This document shows, piece after piece, positions 32,478-39,306 of a stretch of DNA of 45,464 nt. Made by a program: the position numbers and the translations under genes. The DNA lies in IMG/VR virus record IMGVR_UViG_3300025896_000042, positions 1 through 45,464 of that record, one strand, 5' to 3'. The notes below the pieces were generated by a model. The model was not told the DNA's origin. It saw nothing but the letters and a program-made list of their open reading frames with translations, and did not search any database. Numbering within the stretch: position 1 is the first letter of the stretch; the number at the start of each line of letters is the position of its first letter. The DNA is from a virus.

Positions 32478-34160
32478 TCAGGCGGCCCGCCTGCTGCCGG
32501 TGAACTCGGCGCGCTCGATCACCTGGATCAGCGCCGCGCAGATGCGCGGCATGTCGGCCTCGGCGTAGAGCTTGGCCGCGCCTTCCTTGCCGACCGGCTG
32601 GAAGCCCAGCGAGGCCAGGCCGTCGGCGGTGATGCTCAGCGGCGCCAGACGGGCGTTGATGTCACCCAGCTTGACGCGGGCCGTGGACACCGGGGCCGCA
32701 GGCGCGGGCGCAGCAGCCACCGGCGCCGGCTTCGCGGGCTCGGCGACAGGGGCCGGCGTTTCCGCCGCCGCAGCCTTCGCCGCCTCGGCATCACGCGCGC
32801 GCTGCTCGGCTTCCAGCCTGGCCGATTCCTCGGCGCGGATGCGCTCGCGTTCCCGCTCCAGGCGCGCCTCCTCGGCCGCCTTGTGCTCGGCGATACGCCC
32901 GCGCACCAGCGCCCGGATGTCGTCCAGCGGCTTGCCGATGAAGGACAGGTAGTCCGGGAACAGGTGCTTGTGCTCGGCCGTTTCCTCGGTGAGCAGCGCC
33001 AGCGCGGCGCGGATGTGCTTGGCCGATTCGTTGGCCGCGATCTTCGCGTGCGCCAGCACCGTGTCGCAGGCGTCCTGCATGCTGCTCAGGGACTTCTTGC
33101 CTTTGATCGCGCCGGCCAGGTCGGGATCGTTGAGGTTGAGCCAGACGCCGTTCGTCTCGGCGCGCAGCTGGTCCACGTGCGCGAAGTAGGCGTCGCGGCA
33201 GCGGCGGACGATCTCGGCCTTGCGGTTCTCCTTCTCGCGGCTCACCAGCTTGTCTAGCTCCAGACGGATGCGGCGGGTTTCAGCCGACACCTCGTCCATG
33301 GTGCGGAACACCGCGTCGATGTCGGCGGTCTGGCCCAGCACCTGTTCCTTCGTGGCCTCCAGTCGCTCCTCGACGGCCTTGCACCATTTCACCGTCTTCT
33401 CGGCGTCGGCGAAGTCCTCGTCGGTCTGCAGGTCGCGGTTGATGCCGCCCAGCACCGCCATGGCATTCGCCTTGAACTCGGCGAGGTTGCTGGCGGTGAC
33501 CATGCCGGTGACCTGGATGCTCAGGGCCGGCAGGGAGCCGGGGGCGCGGCCAACCGGCGCGGGCGCGGCTTCGGGCTCGGGCACGTAGGCAGCGACGTCG
33601 GCGTCGAACTGCGCCCAGCTGGCCAGCAGCTTCGGGATGTCGGCTTCGACCTGGCTGCGCTCGACGAAAAGCCACTTCGTGCCGGCATCGGTGCCGTCGC
33701 CGACCATGTAGAGGCAGCGCGTGGCGGATTCGCAGACGGCGAACTGGTGAACCAGCTGAAAATAATCCTGGTGTGGGACTTCGCCGCGCTCGATGCACTC
33801 GATCTTGCTGGCGTTCGCCTGCTTGGCTTCGAAGATCAGGTCTTCGCCCAGGGTGACGCCGTCGAAGCTGGCGCCAAGGTAGCCGTCGTCGCTGACGCCG
33901 GTAATCGGGTAAAGGTCTTCGTCGATCAGCGACTCGGCCAGGGCCCGGAGCGCGGGCTCAACCTCGTGGCCTTTGTCGAAGCGCGCCTGGGTGGCGTCGT
34001 CGATCTCGGCCTCGATACCGGTGGCGATGCGGCGCAACAGCTGCGCGCGCGTGACGTAGGGCGAGGCACCCATCATGGCCGGCGCATCGGAGGCGTTGCG
34101 GGTGGTGCGGCGGTGGGCCAGCCACTCGGGGCTGCCCTGCTGCAGGTCGATGGTCTTCAC
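32478..34160 (-). CDS. YqaJ-type exonuclease with long C-terminal extension
   Basis: This 560-residue lambda-exonuclease-like protein degrades one strand of duplex DNA to feed single-strand annealing. The nuclease domain (about 1-200) shows GSPEWLAHR, Glu66/Glu68 in GHEVEP, Asp100 in GASFDG and Glu111-x-Lys113 in FEAKQA, then HQDYFQLVHQ. Typical YqaJ nucleases have 200-350 residues; here a helical region from about 215 (EFKANAMAVLGGINRDL, EERLEATKEQVLG) to 450 and an Ala/Pro linker (about 455-495) precede a small C-terminal domain. GTG at 34160 lies in a GTGA overlap with a GAGGAGGG ribosome site. The role of the extension is unknown. Confidence 0.85.
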   Translation of the reverse strand: MKTIDLQQGSPEWLAHRRTTRNASDAPAMMGASPYVTRAQLLRRIATGIEAEIDDATQARFDKGHEVEPALRALAESLIDEDLYPITGVSDDGYLGASFDGVTLGEDLIFEAKQANASKIECIERGEVPHQDYFQLVHQFAVCESATRCLYMVGDGTDAGTKWLFVERSQVEADIPKLLASWAQFDADVAAYVPEPEAAPAPVGRAPGSLPALSIQVTGMVTASNLAEFKANAMAVLGGINRDLQTDEDFADAEKTVKWCKAVEERLEATKEQVLGQTADIDAVFRTMDEVSAETRRIRLELDKLVSREKENRKAEIVRRCRDAYFAHVDQLRAETNGVWLNLNDPDLAGAIKGKKSLSSMQDACDTVLAHAKIAANESAKHIRAALALLTEETAEHKHLFPDYLSFIGKPLDDIRALVRGRIAEHKAAEEARLERERERIRAEESARLEAEQRARDAEAAKAAAAETPAPVAEPAKPAPVAAAPAPAAPVSTARVKLGDINARLAPLSITADGLASLGFQPVGKEGAAKLYAEADMPRICAALIQVIERAEFTGSRRAA

Positions 34161-35236
34161 TTGTCGCCCTCCTCGTTCATGTCCGAGCCCTGCGAGGCGT
34201 CCTCGGCAGCTTTGGCCGGCGGCGCGTAGTCGTAGATGCGAGCCTTCTGCTCCTCGCTCAGCGAGCCCTTGGTGCTGGCCATGGCGATGATTTCCTGCAC
34301 GGTCTTCTTGCCGGACTCGATGGCCTTGCCCCACGCCTGGAGGCTCTTCTTGAAGTCCTCGTCCGACCAGGCCTGCAGCGGCTTGCCGTCGCGCTCGGCC
34401 TTGTTCTCCATGACGCTCTTCCACGAGGCCTCGCCGTCACGAATGGCGCCGTAGATGCCACGCAGGTTCACCAGCTCAGTGGGGGAGCAGGTGTCGAGGC
34501 TGTGGCCGAGGTACGCAGCGAGGTCCGCCGCCTTCACGCCGATCTCGGCGAACGCATCGGCGATGCGCTTGCGCTCGGCGTCGGGGTCGCGCGCGGCCTC
34601 GTTCATGCGGATGCCCTTGATGATCGCTTCTGCCTCGTCCTGCAGGTCGCCGGGGATGATGCGCAGGCCCAGGGTACGGATCGCCTTGGAGATCTGGGCG
34701 CTGCGCTTGTTGAGCAGGTCGTCGTCGGTCGCCGGCACCGTGTAGACGTTCCGGCCGTAGCTGTTCTTCCGGACGCTGATGTAGCTGCCGTCGTCGCTCG
34801 GCTTGGAACGCTCCACCGTCCGGGTCACCCGCACGTCAAGCGGGTAGGTCAGGTTCGACTCGAGGTCGGTGACCGACACGCGGTGGATCTCCTTGGCCTC
34901 GTCCTCGTAGACCATGGACGTCTCCACCAGCACGTTGGTCATGCAGCGCAGGGCGACCTCGACGAATCGGATGCCCAGGCCCTCGACGCCGTCGCCGATG
35001 GGCTTGCGATAGAAGGCCGACTTGTTGTGCGCGAAGCTCGGGCGCTTGCACTCCTTGAGCAGGTCTTGCCGCACCTGGTCCCAGTTGCGCGGCCGACGCA
35101 AGGCCATGATGTAGCGCGCCTCGACCATGGCCTTGGCCTGGGCGGCGACGGCCGTCGAAGCGGTTTCCGCGAGCGCAGTGCCTGCGATGGGGGCGAGATC
35201 CTGGTGAAGCGTTTCCACTCGGGCGGGCGTGTTCAT
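34157..35236 (-). CDS. Probable single-strand annealing protein
   Basis: This 359-residue protein lies directly upstream of the exonuclease gene and is translationally coupled to it, the usual order for a phage recombinase pair. A conserved segment RPRNWDQVRQDLLKECKRP..A..KSAFYRKPIGDGVEGLGIRFVEVALR (shown with gaps, about residues 47-97) resembles a phage protein group often called recombination-associated. The C-terminal half is helical and acidic, ending EEGDK, a feature of annealing proteins that bind SSB or partners. I do not see a RecT, Erf or Rad52 signature, so the assignment rests mainly on context. Confidence 0.6.
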   Translation of the reverse strand: MNTPARVETLHQDLAPIAGTALAETASTAVAAQAKAMVEARYIMALRRPRNWDQVRQDLLKECKRPSFAHNKSAFYRKPIGDGVEGLGIRFVEVALRCMTNVLVETSMVYEDEAKEIHRVSVTDLESNLTYPLDVRVTRTVERSKPSDDGSYISVRKNSYGRNVYTVPATDDDLLNKRSAQISKAIRTLGLRIIPGDLQDEAEAIIKGIRMNEAARDPDAERKRIADAFAEIGVKAADLAAYLGHSLDTCSPTELVNLRGIYGAIRDGEASWKSVMENKAERDGKPLQAWSDEDFKKSLQAWGKAIESGKKTVQEIIAMASTKGSLSEEQKARIYDYAPPAKAAEDASQGSDMNEEGDK

Positions 35237-35239
35237 GGC

Positions 35240-35533
35240 TCAGGCAATCTCCGGCTGGGTTTCGACGGCCAGCTTGTCGGCGACCTTCGTGTACGGGAAC
35301 TTGTCGGCGAACGGCTTGATGCACTTGCCGAAGTGCCGGCCGATGGACTCGGCGCCCTTGAAGGCTTCGAAGTCCTCGGCGGTGAAGTTGGCGTAGTGGT
35401 ACGTAGCGCCGATCTCGCCCTTCCAGCCCTTGAACTGGATGGCCAGGGTGTTGCTCTCGGCGTCGTGGCCGATGGCGTTGATCTGGCTGCTCTCGACCGG
35501 CTGCAGCGGGATGGGGCTCAGGATGTCGGACAT
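35240..35533 (-). CDS. KTSC-domain protein
   Basis: This 97-residue protein has the KTSC-type pattern: INAIGHDAESNTLAIQFKG, then ATYHYANFTAEDFEAFKGAESIGRHFGKCI, i.e. the strand W/Y-x-Y..V..e.w..f..A.S.G..f. KTSC domains occur next to recombination, ribosome and replication genes and are thought to bind nucleic acids or partners. The start ATG at 35533 is upstream of the annealing gene by 3 nt in the same operon. Confidence 0.8.
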   Translation of the reverse strand: MSDILSPIPLQPVESSQINAIGHDAESNTLAIQFKGWKGEIGATYHYANFTAEDFEAFKGAESIGRHFGKCIKPFADKFPYTKVADKLAVETQPEIA

Positions 35534-35556
35534 GTGTTTCTCCTTGGGTTGATGGG

Positions 35557-35649
35557 TTACGGCAGCCAGCCCAGAGCGAACAGGGCGGCCATGCCGGCCG
35601 CGATCAGCGGCAGGGCGACGTTCTCGATGAAGGCGGGGCGGGGGTTCAT
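35557..35649 (-). CDS. 30-residue membrane peptide
   Basis: The short frame MNPRPAFIENVALPLIAAGM...LGWLP has one hydrophobic span (about residues 9-29). It lies between the KTSC gene and the next upstream gene, whose TGA ends 1 nt before its ATG. No clear Shine-Dalgarno sequence, so expression would depend on coupling. Low confidence, but the gap has no other content. Confidence 0.4.
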   Translation of the reverse strand: MNPRPAFIENVALPLIAAGMAALFALGWLP

Positions 35650-35650
35650 C

Positions 35651-36217
35651 TCAGGACTTCGCCACGAGGGCGAACTTCTGCGCGGCCTCGCTGATGGCAA
35701 GCTGGCAGGCCTTGGTGAGGCCTTGGGCCATGGTGGCGTTCGCGTCCTTGAGAGACTTTTCCATCGCGGAGTGGATGGAATACTGCAGGTGGCGGTCGAT
35801 CATGTAGGCGATGCGCGTCCCGTAGGCCCGGAAGCCGCCGTAGCCAGACTCGCCCTTCGTCTTACCGTCGTGGGAGACTTCCTCGACCATGTAGGCCTCA
35901 GCGCGCTGCACCAGGTATTCGATGAAGCTGACCGGCTTGCCGGCCTTCTCGCCCCAGTTGTTGGTGGCCTGCAGCTGCACGTTTTCGATGTAGCTGCCGA
36001 CGTTGGGGAGAATGTGCTTCTCGGCAATCTCGGCAATCTTCGCGTCGATGGTTTCCTTCACCGACTTCTGAAGGCGCTTGGCCAGCGGGGAGTGGTCCGA
36101 GAACGTGTCGCCGTCTTCGTCGTACTCGGTGGTTTCCAGCAGGGCCGAAACGGCACGCTCGATGATGCGATCCTGCAGTTCTTCGGGCGAAAGGCCCAGG
36201 GTGGCGATCAGATCCAT
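35651..36217 (-). CDS. Hypothetical early protein, helical
   Basis: This 188-residue protein has its ATG at 36217 with AAGGAA upstream. It is predicted largely helical: MDLIATLGLSPEELQDRIIERAVSALLE, then LAKRLQKSVKETIDAKIAEIAEKHILP, a central aromatic/Gly segment YGGFRAYGTRIAYMIDRHLQ and an Ala-rich C-terminal helix. No known family recognised. Position upstream of the recombination genes suggests an early DNA-metabolism or accessory role. Confidence 0.72.
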   Translation of the reverse strand: MDLIATLGLSPEELQDRIIERAVSALLETTEYDEDGDTFSDHSPLAKRLQKSVKETIDAKIAEIAEKHILPNVGSYIENVQLQATNNWGEKAGKPVSFIEYLVQRAEAYMVEEVSHDGKTKGESGYGGFRAYGTRIAYMIDRHLQYSIHSAMEKSLKDANATMAQGLTKACQLAISEAAQKFALVAKS

Positions 36218-36234
36218 CTCAATTCCTTTGCCGC

Positions 36235-36462
36235 TCAAGCGGCGTGGTCGGGAGCAATCGGGGCGGGGATGCCAGCGAACGCAGCGACCCAGTCGTCGGC
36301 CTCGCGGTGCGCCAGGCACGGGCGGCCAAGCTCGGCGCACAAGGCGCACGGGGCCGGCTCGACGGGGCGCAGTTCGGTGAGGTGGCGGGCCATGGAAATC
36401 AGGCAGGACTCGGCGAACTCGCGCTCGCGGACGGACTCGGCCATGGAGTGGAGGTCAGTCAT
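36235..36462 (-). CDS. Small Cys-rich protein
   Basis: This 75-residue protein has its ATG at 36462, inside the stop of the Gly-Tyr repeat gene (ATGACTGA overlap). It contains CALCAELGRPCLAHR (Cys39, Cys42, Cys48, His51 by counting), a Cx2C..Cx2H arrangement that could hold zinc. The longer in-frame extension through the hexanucleotide repeat (an Ala-Thr run) is rejected as a false start. Function unknown. Confidence 0.68.
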   Translation of the reverse strand: MTDLHSMAESVREREFAESCLISMARHLTELRPVEPAPCALCAELGRPCLAHREADDWVAAFAGIPAPIAPDHAA

Positions 36463-36841
36463 CGCCGTAGCCGTAGCCGTCGCCGTAGCCGTCGCCGTCG
36501 CCGCAGCCGCAGCCGTAGCCGTCGCCGTCGCCGTAGCCGCAGCCGTCGCCGTCGCCGTAGCCGTAGCCGTAGCCGTAGCCGTAGCCGTAGCCGTAGCCGT
36601 AGCCGTAGCCGTAGCCGTAGCCGTCGCCGTAGCCGTAGCCGTAGCCGTAGCCGTAGCCGTAGCCGTAGCCGTAGCCGTAGCCGGCCGCCTTCTGGATGTA
36701 GTGCTCATCCGGGAAGTCGGACGCCTTCGCGGAAATCAAGCCCTTGTGCCGCGCAATGAAGGACTTGACCCCATCAATGCAGGCCCCGGCGTCGAGCACG
36801 TCGCAGACGGTGACAACCTCCTTGAAGGCCAGCGCGCTCAC
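36455..36841 (-). CDS. Protein with Gly-Tyr dipeptide repeat tail
   Basis: This 128-residue protein has a small globular N-terminal domain (residues 1-53: MSALAFKEVVTVCDVLDAGACIDGV, then FPDEHYIQKAA) and a tail of 37 Gly-X dipeptides (Gly-Tyr mostly, some Gly-Asp and Gly-Cys) plus a final Asp. The start GTG at 36841 has a GGGAGG ribosome site and overlaps the upstream stop (GTGA); a TTG at 36853 also exists. The N-terminal part keeps normal codon use, so this is a true gene with an expanded repeat. Gly-Tyr tails resemble low-complexity, sticky or condensate-forming sequences. Confidence 0.78.
   Translation of the reverse strand: MSALAFKEVVTVCDVLDAGACIDGVKSFIARHKGLISAKASDFPDEHYIQKAAGYGYGYGYGYGYGYGYGYGDGYGYGYGYGYGYGYGYGYGYGYGDGDGCGYGDGDGYGCGCGDGDGYGDGYGYGDD
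36461..36682 (-). repeat. Hexanucleotide repeat (GGCTAC)n, 37 units
   Basis: 222 bp of tandem hexamers GGCTAC (Gly-Tyr) on the minus strand, with interspersed GGCGAC and GGCTGC variants concentrated in the downstream (C-terminal) third. The unit is two codons, so copy-number change alters tail length but not frame. Confidence 0.95.
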
Positions 36842-37113
36842 GCGGCCTCCCAACGCTCCGCAGCGGCCGGGGTCACTTCGAACACCGCCGTGACCTTGCG
36901 CACGTCGATGTCGGCGCGGGCGCTGACCTTGCTGCGCGAGGTCGGGCCGGTTTCGGCCAGTTCCATCACGCCCCTGGTGGTGCCGAACGCGATGGCCATG
37001 CGGGCGCGTTCCAGCTTGATTTCGGTGCCGCTGGTGTCGGCCGCGTAGCCGAAGAAAACGCCGCGATGCTCGGTGCAGACGATCACGGGGCGGGTGTTGG
37101 TGTTCTCGGACAT
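36838..37113 (-). CDS. Conserved-type hypothetical phage protein
   Basis: This 91-residue protein has AAGGAG upstream of the ATG. It carries RPVIVCTEHRGVFFGYAAD, KLERARMAIAFGTTRGVMELAETGPTSRSKVS, a pattern (V-I-V-T-E-RGVFFGY ... ARMAI ... ELA..GP) of a recurrent small phage protein family (DUF6948-like). Function unknown. The TGA overlaps the GTG of the Gly-Tyr gene. Confidence 0.78.
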   Translation of the reverse strand: MSENTNTRPVIVCTEHRGVFFGYAADTSGTEIKLERARMAIAFGTTRGVMELAETGPTSRSKVSARADIDVRKVTAVFEVTPAAAERWEAA

Positions 37114-37167
37114 TGCGTTGCTCCTTGTGCGCGGGATGCGCGTGGTTTGGTTGAATGGGTGTGCGGG

Positions 37168-37449
37168 CTAGACCGTCGCTCCCCCGTCGTCTTCCCAGCC
37201 GGCCAGCTGCTCAGGCTCGGGGCGGATGCGCGCCGGGCGTACCGGAGCCTCGCCACGCGCGGCCAGACGGCGGCCGTAGGCCTTGGCCGACAGGTCGTTG
37301 CGCGGCTCGCGGGTCAGCTGGCACAGGTAGTCGTGCGGGCGCGTCAGGTCGTGGTGCTTGGCCCGGCCGCTGCCGACGAAGAACTCGAAGACGCCGAAGA
37401 TCGCAGCGGAGCCGGCCAGGCACAGGCCGATGATGGTGAGGGCGCTCAT
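37168..37449 (-). CDS. Single-span membrane protein
   Basis: This 93-residue protein has an N-terminal hydrophobic span (residues 3-24: ALTIIGLCLAGSAAIFGVFEFF) and a soluble, basic Arg/Pro-rich C-terminus (RPHDYLCQLTREPRNDLSAKAYG). The start overlaps the upstream stop (ATGA). Unknown function. Confidence 0.68.
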   Translation of the reverse strand: MSALTIIGLCLAGSAAIFGVFEFFVGSGRAKHHDLTRPHDYLCQLTREPRNDLSAKAYGRRLAARGEAPVRPARIRPEPEQLAGWEDDGGATV

Positions 37450-37664
37450 TCGGCACCGCCTTCGCTCTCGTGGCGGAGTTCGTCCTCGGAGAACAGCCAG
37501 CCAGACTCGGGCTTGTCCACCGGGCTAGGGCCGGAATCCATCTTGACGCGGATGTAGAAGCCGACATGCGAAACAACGACGCCCGCCTGCCCCGGCGAAA
37601 GGTGCGCCGAGTGGAAGTATTTCTTGACGATCACCACGCGGTCGCCGACCTTGAAGGCGCTCAT
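37446..37664 (-). CDS. SH3/KOW-like small protein
   Basis: This 72-residue protein has a beta-barrel-like pattern FKVGDRVVIVKK, LSPGQAGVVVSHVGFYIRVKMD and a final LFSEDELRHE. The VGDRVVIV..GxxGxVV layout is typical of small SH3-like or KOW-type domains that bind nucleic acid or protein. ATGA overlap with the upstream gene; coupled to the downstream membrane protein gene. Confidence 0.68.
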   Translation of the reverse strand: MSAFKVGDRVVIVKKYFHSAHLSPGQAGVVVSHVGFYIRVKMDSGPSPVDKPESGWLFSEDELRHESEGGAE

Positions 37665-37900
37665 GCGCCACCCCGCTCAGACGCCGGCACCCGAAGCGCC
37701 AGCACCACGCACAGCCAGAGGAACGCCACGACCGACAGCGCGCACGCCCCGGCGATGAAGTACGGCGCCTTCGGCTGCATCAGCAGGGCCATGATCTGCA
37801 CGCGGTGGTCGCGGAACAGGCCGACCAGCGCCGGCATGACCAGGACGAAGATCACCAGCGCGAGGGTGTCGCGGTTGCGCTCGTCCATGGCGCGGCTCAC
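37661..37900 (-). CDS. Two-span membrane protein
   Basis: This 79-residue protein has two hydrophobic spans: about residues 13-29 (TLALVIFVLVMPALVGL) and about 48-68 (FIAGACALSVVAFLWLCVVLA). The GTG start at 37900 lies in a GTGA overlap with the next gene; an ATG at 37888 is a possible alternative. Unknown function. Confidence 0.66.
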   Translation of the reverse strand: MSRAMDERNRDTLALVIFVLVMPALVGLFRDHRVQIMALLMQPKAPYFIAGACALSVVAFLWLCVVLALRVPASERGGA

Positions 37901-38157
37901 TTGCCACCCCCGACGCGCCCAAGGACGCGCATCGCCAGGTCACGCTGCTCCGGCGTCAGGCCCGGCTGGCGAAGCTGGCGCAGGGCATCGGCCTGCCGGT
38001 CGGCGTGGTTGCGCTCCACCGCCTGCGCGCGCCGGTCGTCCTGCGCATTGCGCCGACGGCGGAACAGGTCGAGGAAGGTCTGCCAGTGGCTGCGCTGGCT
38101 GGCCGACACGCCCGGCTGGTAGTCCAGCGGGATGCGGCGGTCGTCGTGCTCGTGCAT
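37897..38157 (-). CDS. Hypothetical first gene of left operon
   Basis: This 86-residue basic protein has an Arg/Gln-rich helical core (HWQTFLDLFRRRRNAQDDRRAQAVERN, LTPEQRDLAMRVLGRVGG). The ATG at 38157 has GGGGGA nearby and lies about 33 nt after the expected transcription start. As the first gene downstream of the left promoter it occupies the lambda N position, but no N-like motif is evident beyond basicness. Confidence 0.6.
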   Translation of the reverse strand: MHEHDDRRIPLDYQPGVSASQRSHWQTFLDLFRRRRNAQDDRRAQAVERNHADRQADALRQLRQPGLTPEQRDLAMRVLGRVGGGK

Positions 38158-38186
38158 GGGTCGGTCCCCCGGGCCACCATGGCCCT

Positions 38187-38201
38187 ACGGTTACTAACCG
38201 T
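38187..38201. promoter_or_regulatory. Palindromic operator over left promoter
   Basis: ACGGTTA-C-TAACCGT is a perfect 15-bp palindrome (7+1+7). It covers the -10 of the leftward promoter. GGTTAC half-sites also occur at 38959-38964 and 38992-38997 in the divergent region, so this is a strong repressor/Cro operator candidate. Confidence 0.72.
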
Positions 38202-38225
38202 AACCCCGCGCTAGACGCCTGTCAA
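38197..38225 (-). promoter_or_regulatory. Leftward early promoter (PL-like)
   Basis: On the minus strand TTGACA (38225-38220) is a consensus -35, a 17-bp spacer follows, then TACGGT (38202-38197) as -10, overlapping the operator. It drives the leftward early operon from 38157 on. Confidence 0.72.
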
Positions 38226-38246
38226 CACCCTGTAACCGCATCGGTC

Positions 38247-38283
38247 ACAAAAAAGCCGGGGTGAGAAAAAGTCCCAGCCCGGC
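38247..38283 (-). terminator. Terminator of repressor operon
   Basis: On the minus strand GCCGGG (38283-38278) can pair with CCCGGC (38260-38255), followed by TTTTTT. The loop is 17 nt. It lies just after the 38299-38556 gene and would keep repressor transcripts out of the left operon. Confidence 0.55.
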
Positions 38284-38298
38284 CCGATTGTGCCTAGG

Positions 38299-38556
38299 TC
38301 AACCGCCCTGCCGGCGCTCGACCTCCCGGTTGTATTCCCCGACGGCCCCGCCGCCGATCACCATCATGCAGGTGGCCAGCGGCAGCAGCAGCAACAGGAC
38401 GATGATCCAGCCGATGATCATCCACGGGTTGGTCGGCTTGCGCTCCGGCATCGGCCGCCCCACTGGCTGGCGGGCAACCGGCACGCCGCACTTCGGGCAG
38501 CTGGGCGCCTCGGTGCTTACCTGGTTGCCGCACTCGCGGCACGAAATCAGGGCCAT
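38299..38556 (-). CDS. Zinc-ribbon membrane protein
   Basis: This 85-residue protein has an N-terminal zinc ribbon (CRECG at about 6-10 and CPKCG at about 20-24), a basic Pro-rich linker and a hydrophobic span (about 46-70: MIIGWIIVLLLLLPLATCMMVI), then a short tail. GGGAGG precedes the ATG. It is co-transcribed with the repressor, so expressed in the lysogen. Such genes are often superinfection-exclusion or accessory functions. This role is inference. Confidence 0.72.
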   Translation of the reverse strand: MALISCRECGNQVSTEAPSCPKCGVPVARQPVGRPMPERKPTNPWMIIGWIIVLLLLLPLATCMMVIGGGAVGEYNREVERRQGG

Positions 38557-38558
38557 GT

Positions 38559-38912
38559 TCAGGAGCCTCCCTTCGACTCGATCTGCATCTGAAGCCACAC
38601 GTCCAGCCTTTCCTGGTCTTCCGGCGACAGGGCCCGCATCTTCTCGACCCTCGCCTTTTCCTCGCCCTGGTACACCACCAGCGTGTCCTCGGTGACCAGC
38701 TCCAACCAGTGCACGCCGATGGCGTCGGCCATCGCTTTCAGTTGCCGCATCGTAGGCTCCCCCCTGTCCCTGAACCAGTGTCCGACGGCCTGGCGCTCCA
38801 AACCGAGCGCTCGGCCGATATCCGCGTAGGTCTTGCCGTGGGCCTTCAGTGCGGCCTTGGCCTTCGCTACGTCGAACAGCTTGTCCGGGTTTTGTCGCAG
38901 GGTGTGAGGCAT
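38559..38912 (-). CDS. CI-like repressor (HTH)
   Basis: This 117-residue protein has an N-terminal helix-turn-helix: KAHGKTYADIGRALGLERQAVGHWFRDRGEPT (about residues 23-54), with the recognition helix RQAVGHWF. It lacks a LexA-like peptidase domain, so induction cannot depend on RecA-stimulated self-cleavage of this chain. The C-terminal helical region (about 76-117) could dimerise. It is divergent from the Cro-like gene and probably binds the GGTTAC half-sites. Confidence 0.8.
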   Translation of the reverse strand: MPHTLRQNPDKLFDVAKAKAALKAHGKTYADIGRALGLERQAVGHWFRDRGEPTMRQLKAMADAIGVHWLELVTEDTLVVYQGEEKARVEKMRALSPEDQERLDVWLQMQIESKGGS

Positions 38913-38970
38913 GGCGGGCAGCTCTAGGGGGTGCCCGGGAAATGGTAGGAACCGGCGCGGTTACGTGCCG

Positions 38971-39000
38971 TTGACTTCTGCCATTTGCGTCGGTTACGCT
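38971..39000 (+). promoter_or_regulatory. Rightward early promoter (PR-like)
   Basis: TTGACT (38971-38976), an 18-bp spacer and TACGCT (38995-39000) form a sigma70-like promoter overlapping GGTTAC half-sites (38959-38964 and 38992-38997). Start of transcription at about 39007-39009 would coincide with the Cro-like ATG. Confidence 0.65.
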
Positions 39001-39008
39001 CAGTTACC

Positions 39009-39224
39009 ATGAAGCTATCCGACTACATCGCGAAGATTGGCAATAAGGCCGCCGCCGACCTGTTTGGCGTCGAGGAAACCACCGCAAAGGCTTGGCGCTA
39101 CAACCTGCGCCGCCCGCTGCCCGAAGCAGCCATGCGCATCGTGGCCGCCACCAACGGCGAAGTCAGCCTCGTCGAGGCCTTGGCCCCGGCCAAGAAGGCC
39201 AAGCCTGCGAAGAAGGCCGCCTAA
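39009..39224 (+). CDS. Cro-like regulator
   Basis: This 71-residue protein has an HTH of the DUF/Cro type: KLSDYIAKIGNKAAADLFGVEETTAKAWRYNLRRPLP (about residues 2-38), followed by PEAAMRIVAATNGEVSL and a Lys/Ala-rich tail. The ATG at 39009 lacks a Shine-Dalgarno sequence and coincides with the expected transcription start; the longer upstream GTG-type start (38985) would lie inside the promoter. It likely controls the early promoters during lytic growth. Confidence 0.85.
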   Translation: MKLSDYIAKIGNKAAADLFGVEETTAKAWRYNLRRPLPEAAMRIVAATNGEVSLVEALAPAKKAKPAKKAA

Positions 39225-39306
39225 CCCATGTCCCGCCCGGTCGCCCAGCTGCCCACGTGCCTCCCCTCGCGGGGCGGTGTGGGCGGCCGGGCGCAGGCCC
39301 GAATTC

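Noticed and set aside
29878-32568. Very long plus-strand open frames opposite the early left operon (also 34502-37048)
   Set aside because: They lie antisense to genes with clear motifs; long shadow frames are expected in high-GC DNA.
36463-36708. Ala-Thr repeat N-terminal extension of the small Cys-rich protein
   Set aside because: Only an open frame through the repeat. The ATG at 36462 in overlap with the upstream stop gives a compact protein.
36244-36759. Ser-Arg repeat protein on the plus strand
   Set aside because: It is the reverse reading of the hexanucleotide repeat; the minus-strand frame has a ribosome site, coupling and a plausible N-terminal domain, while this one runs antisense to the operon.
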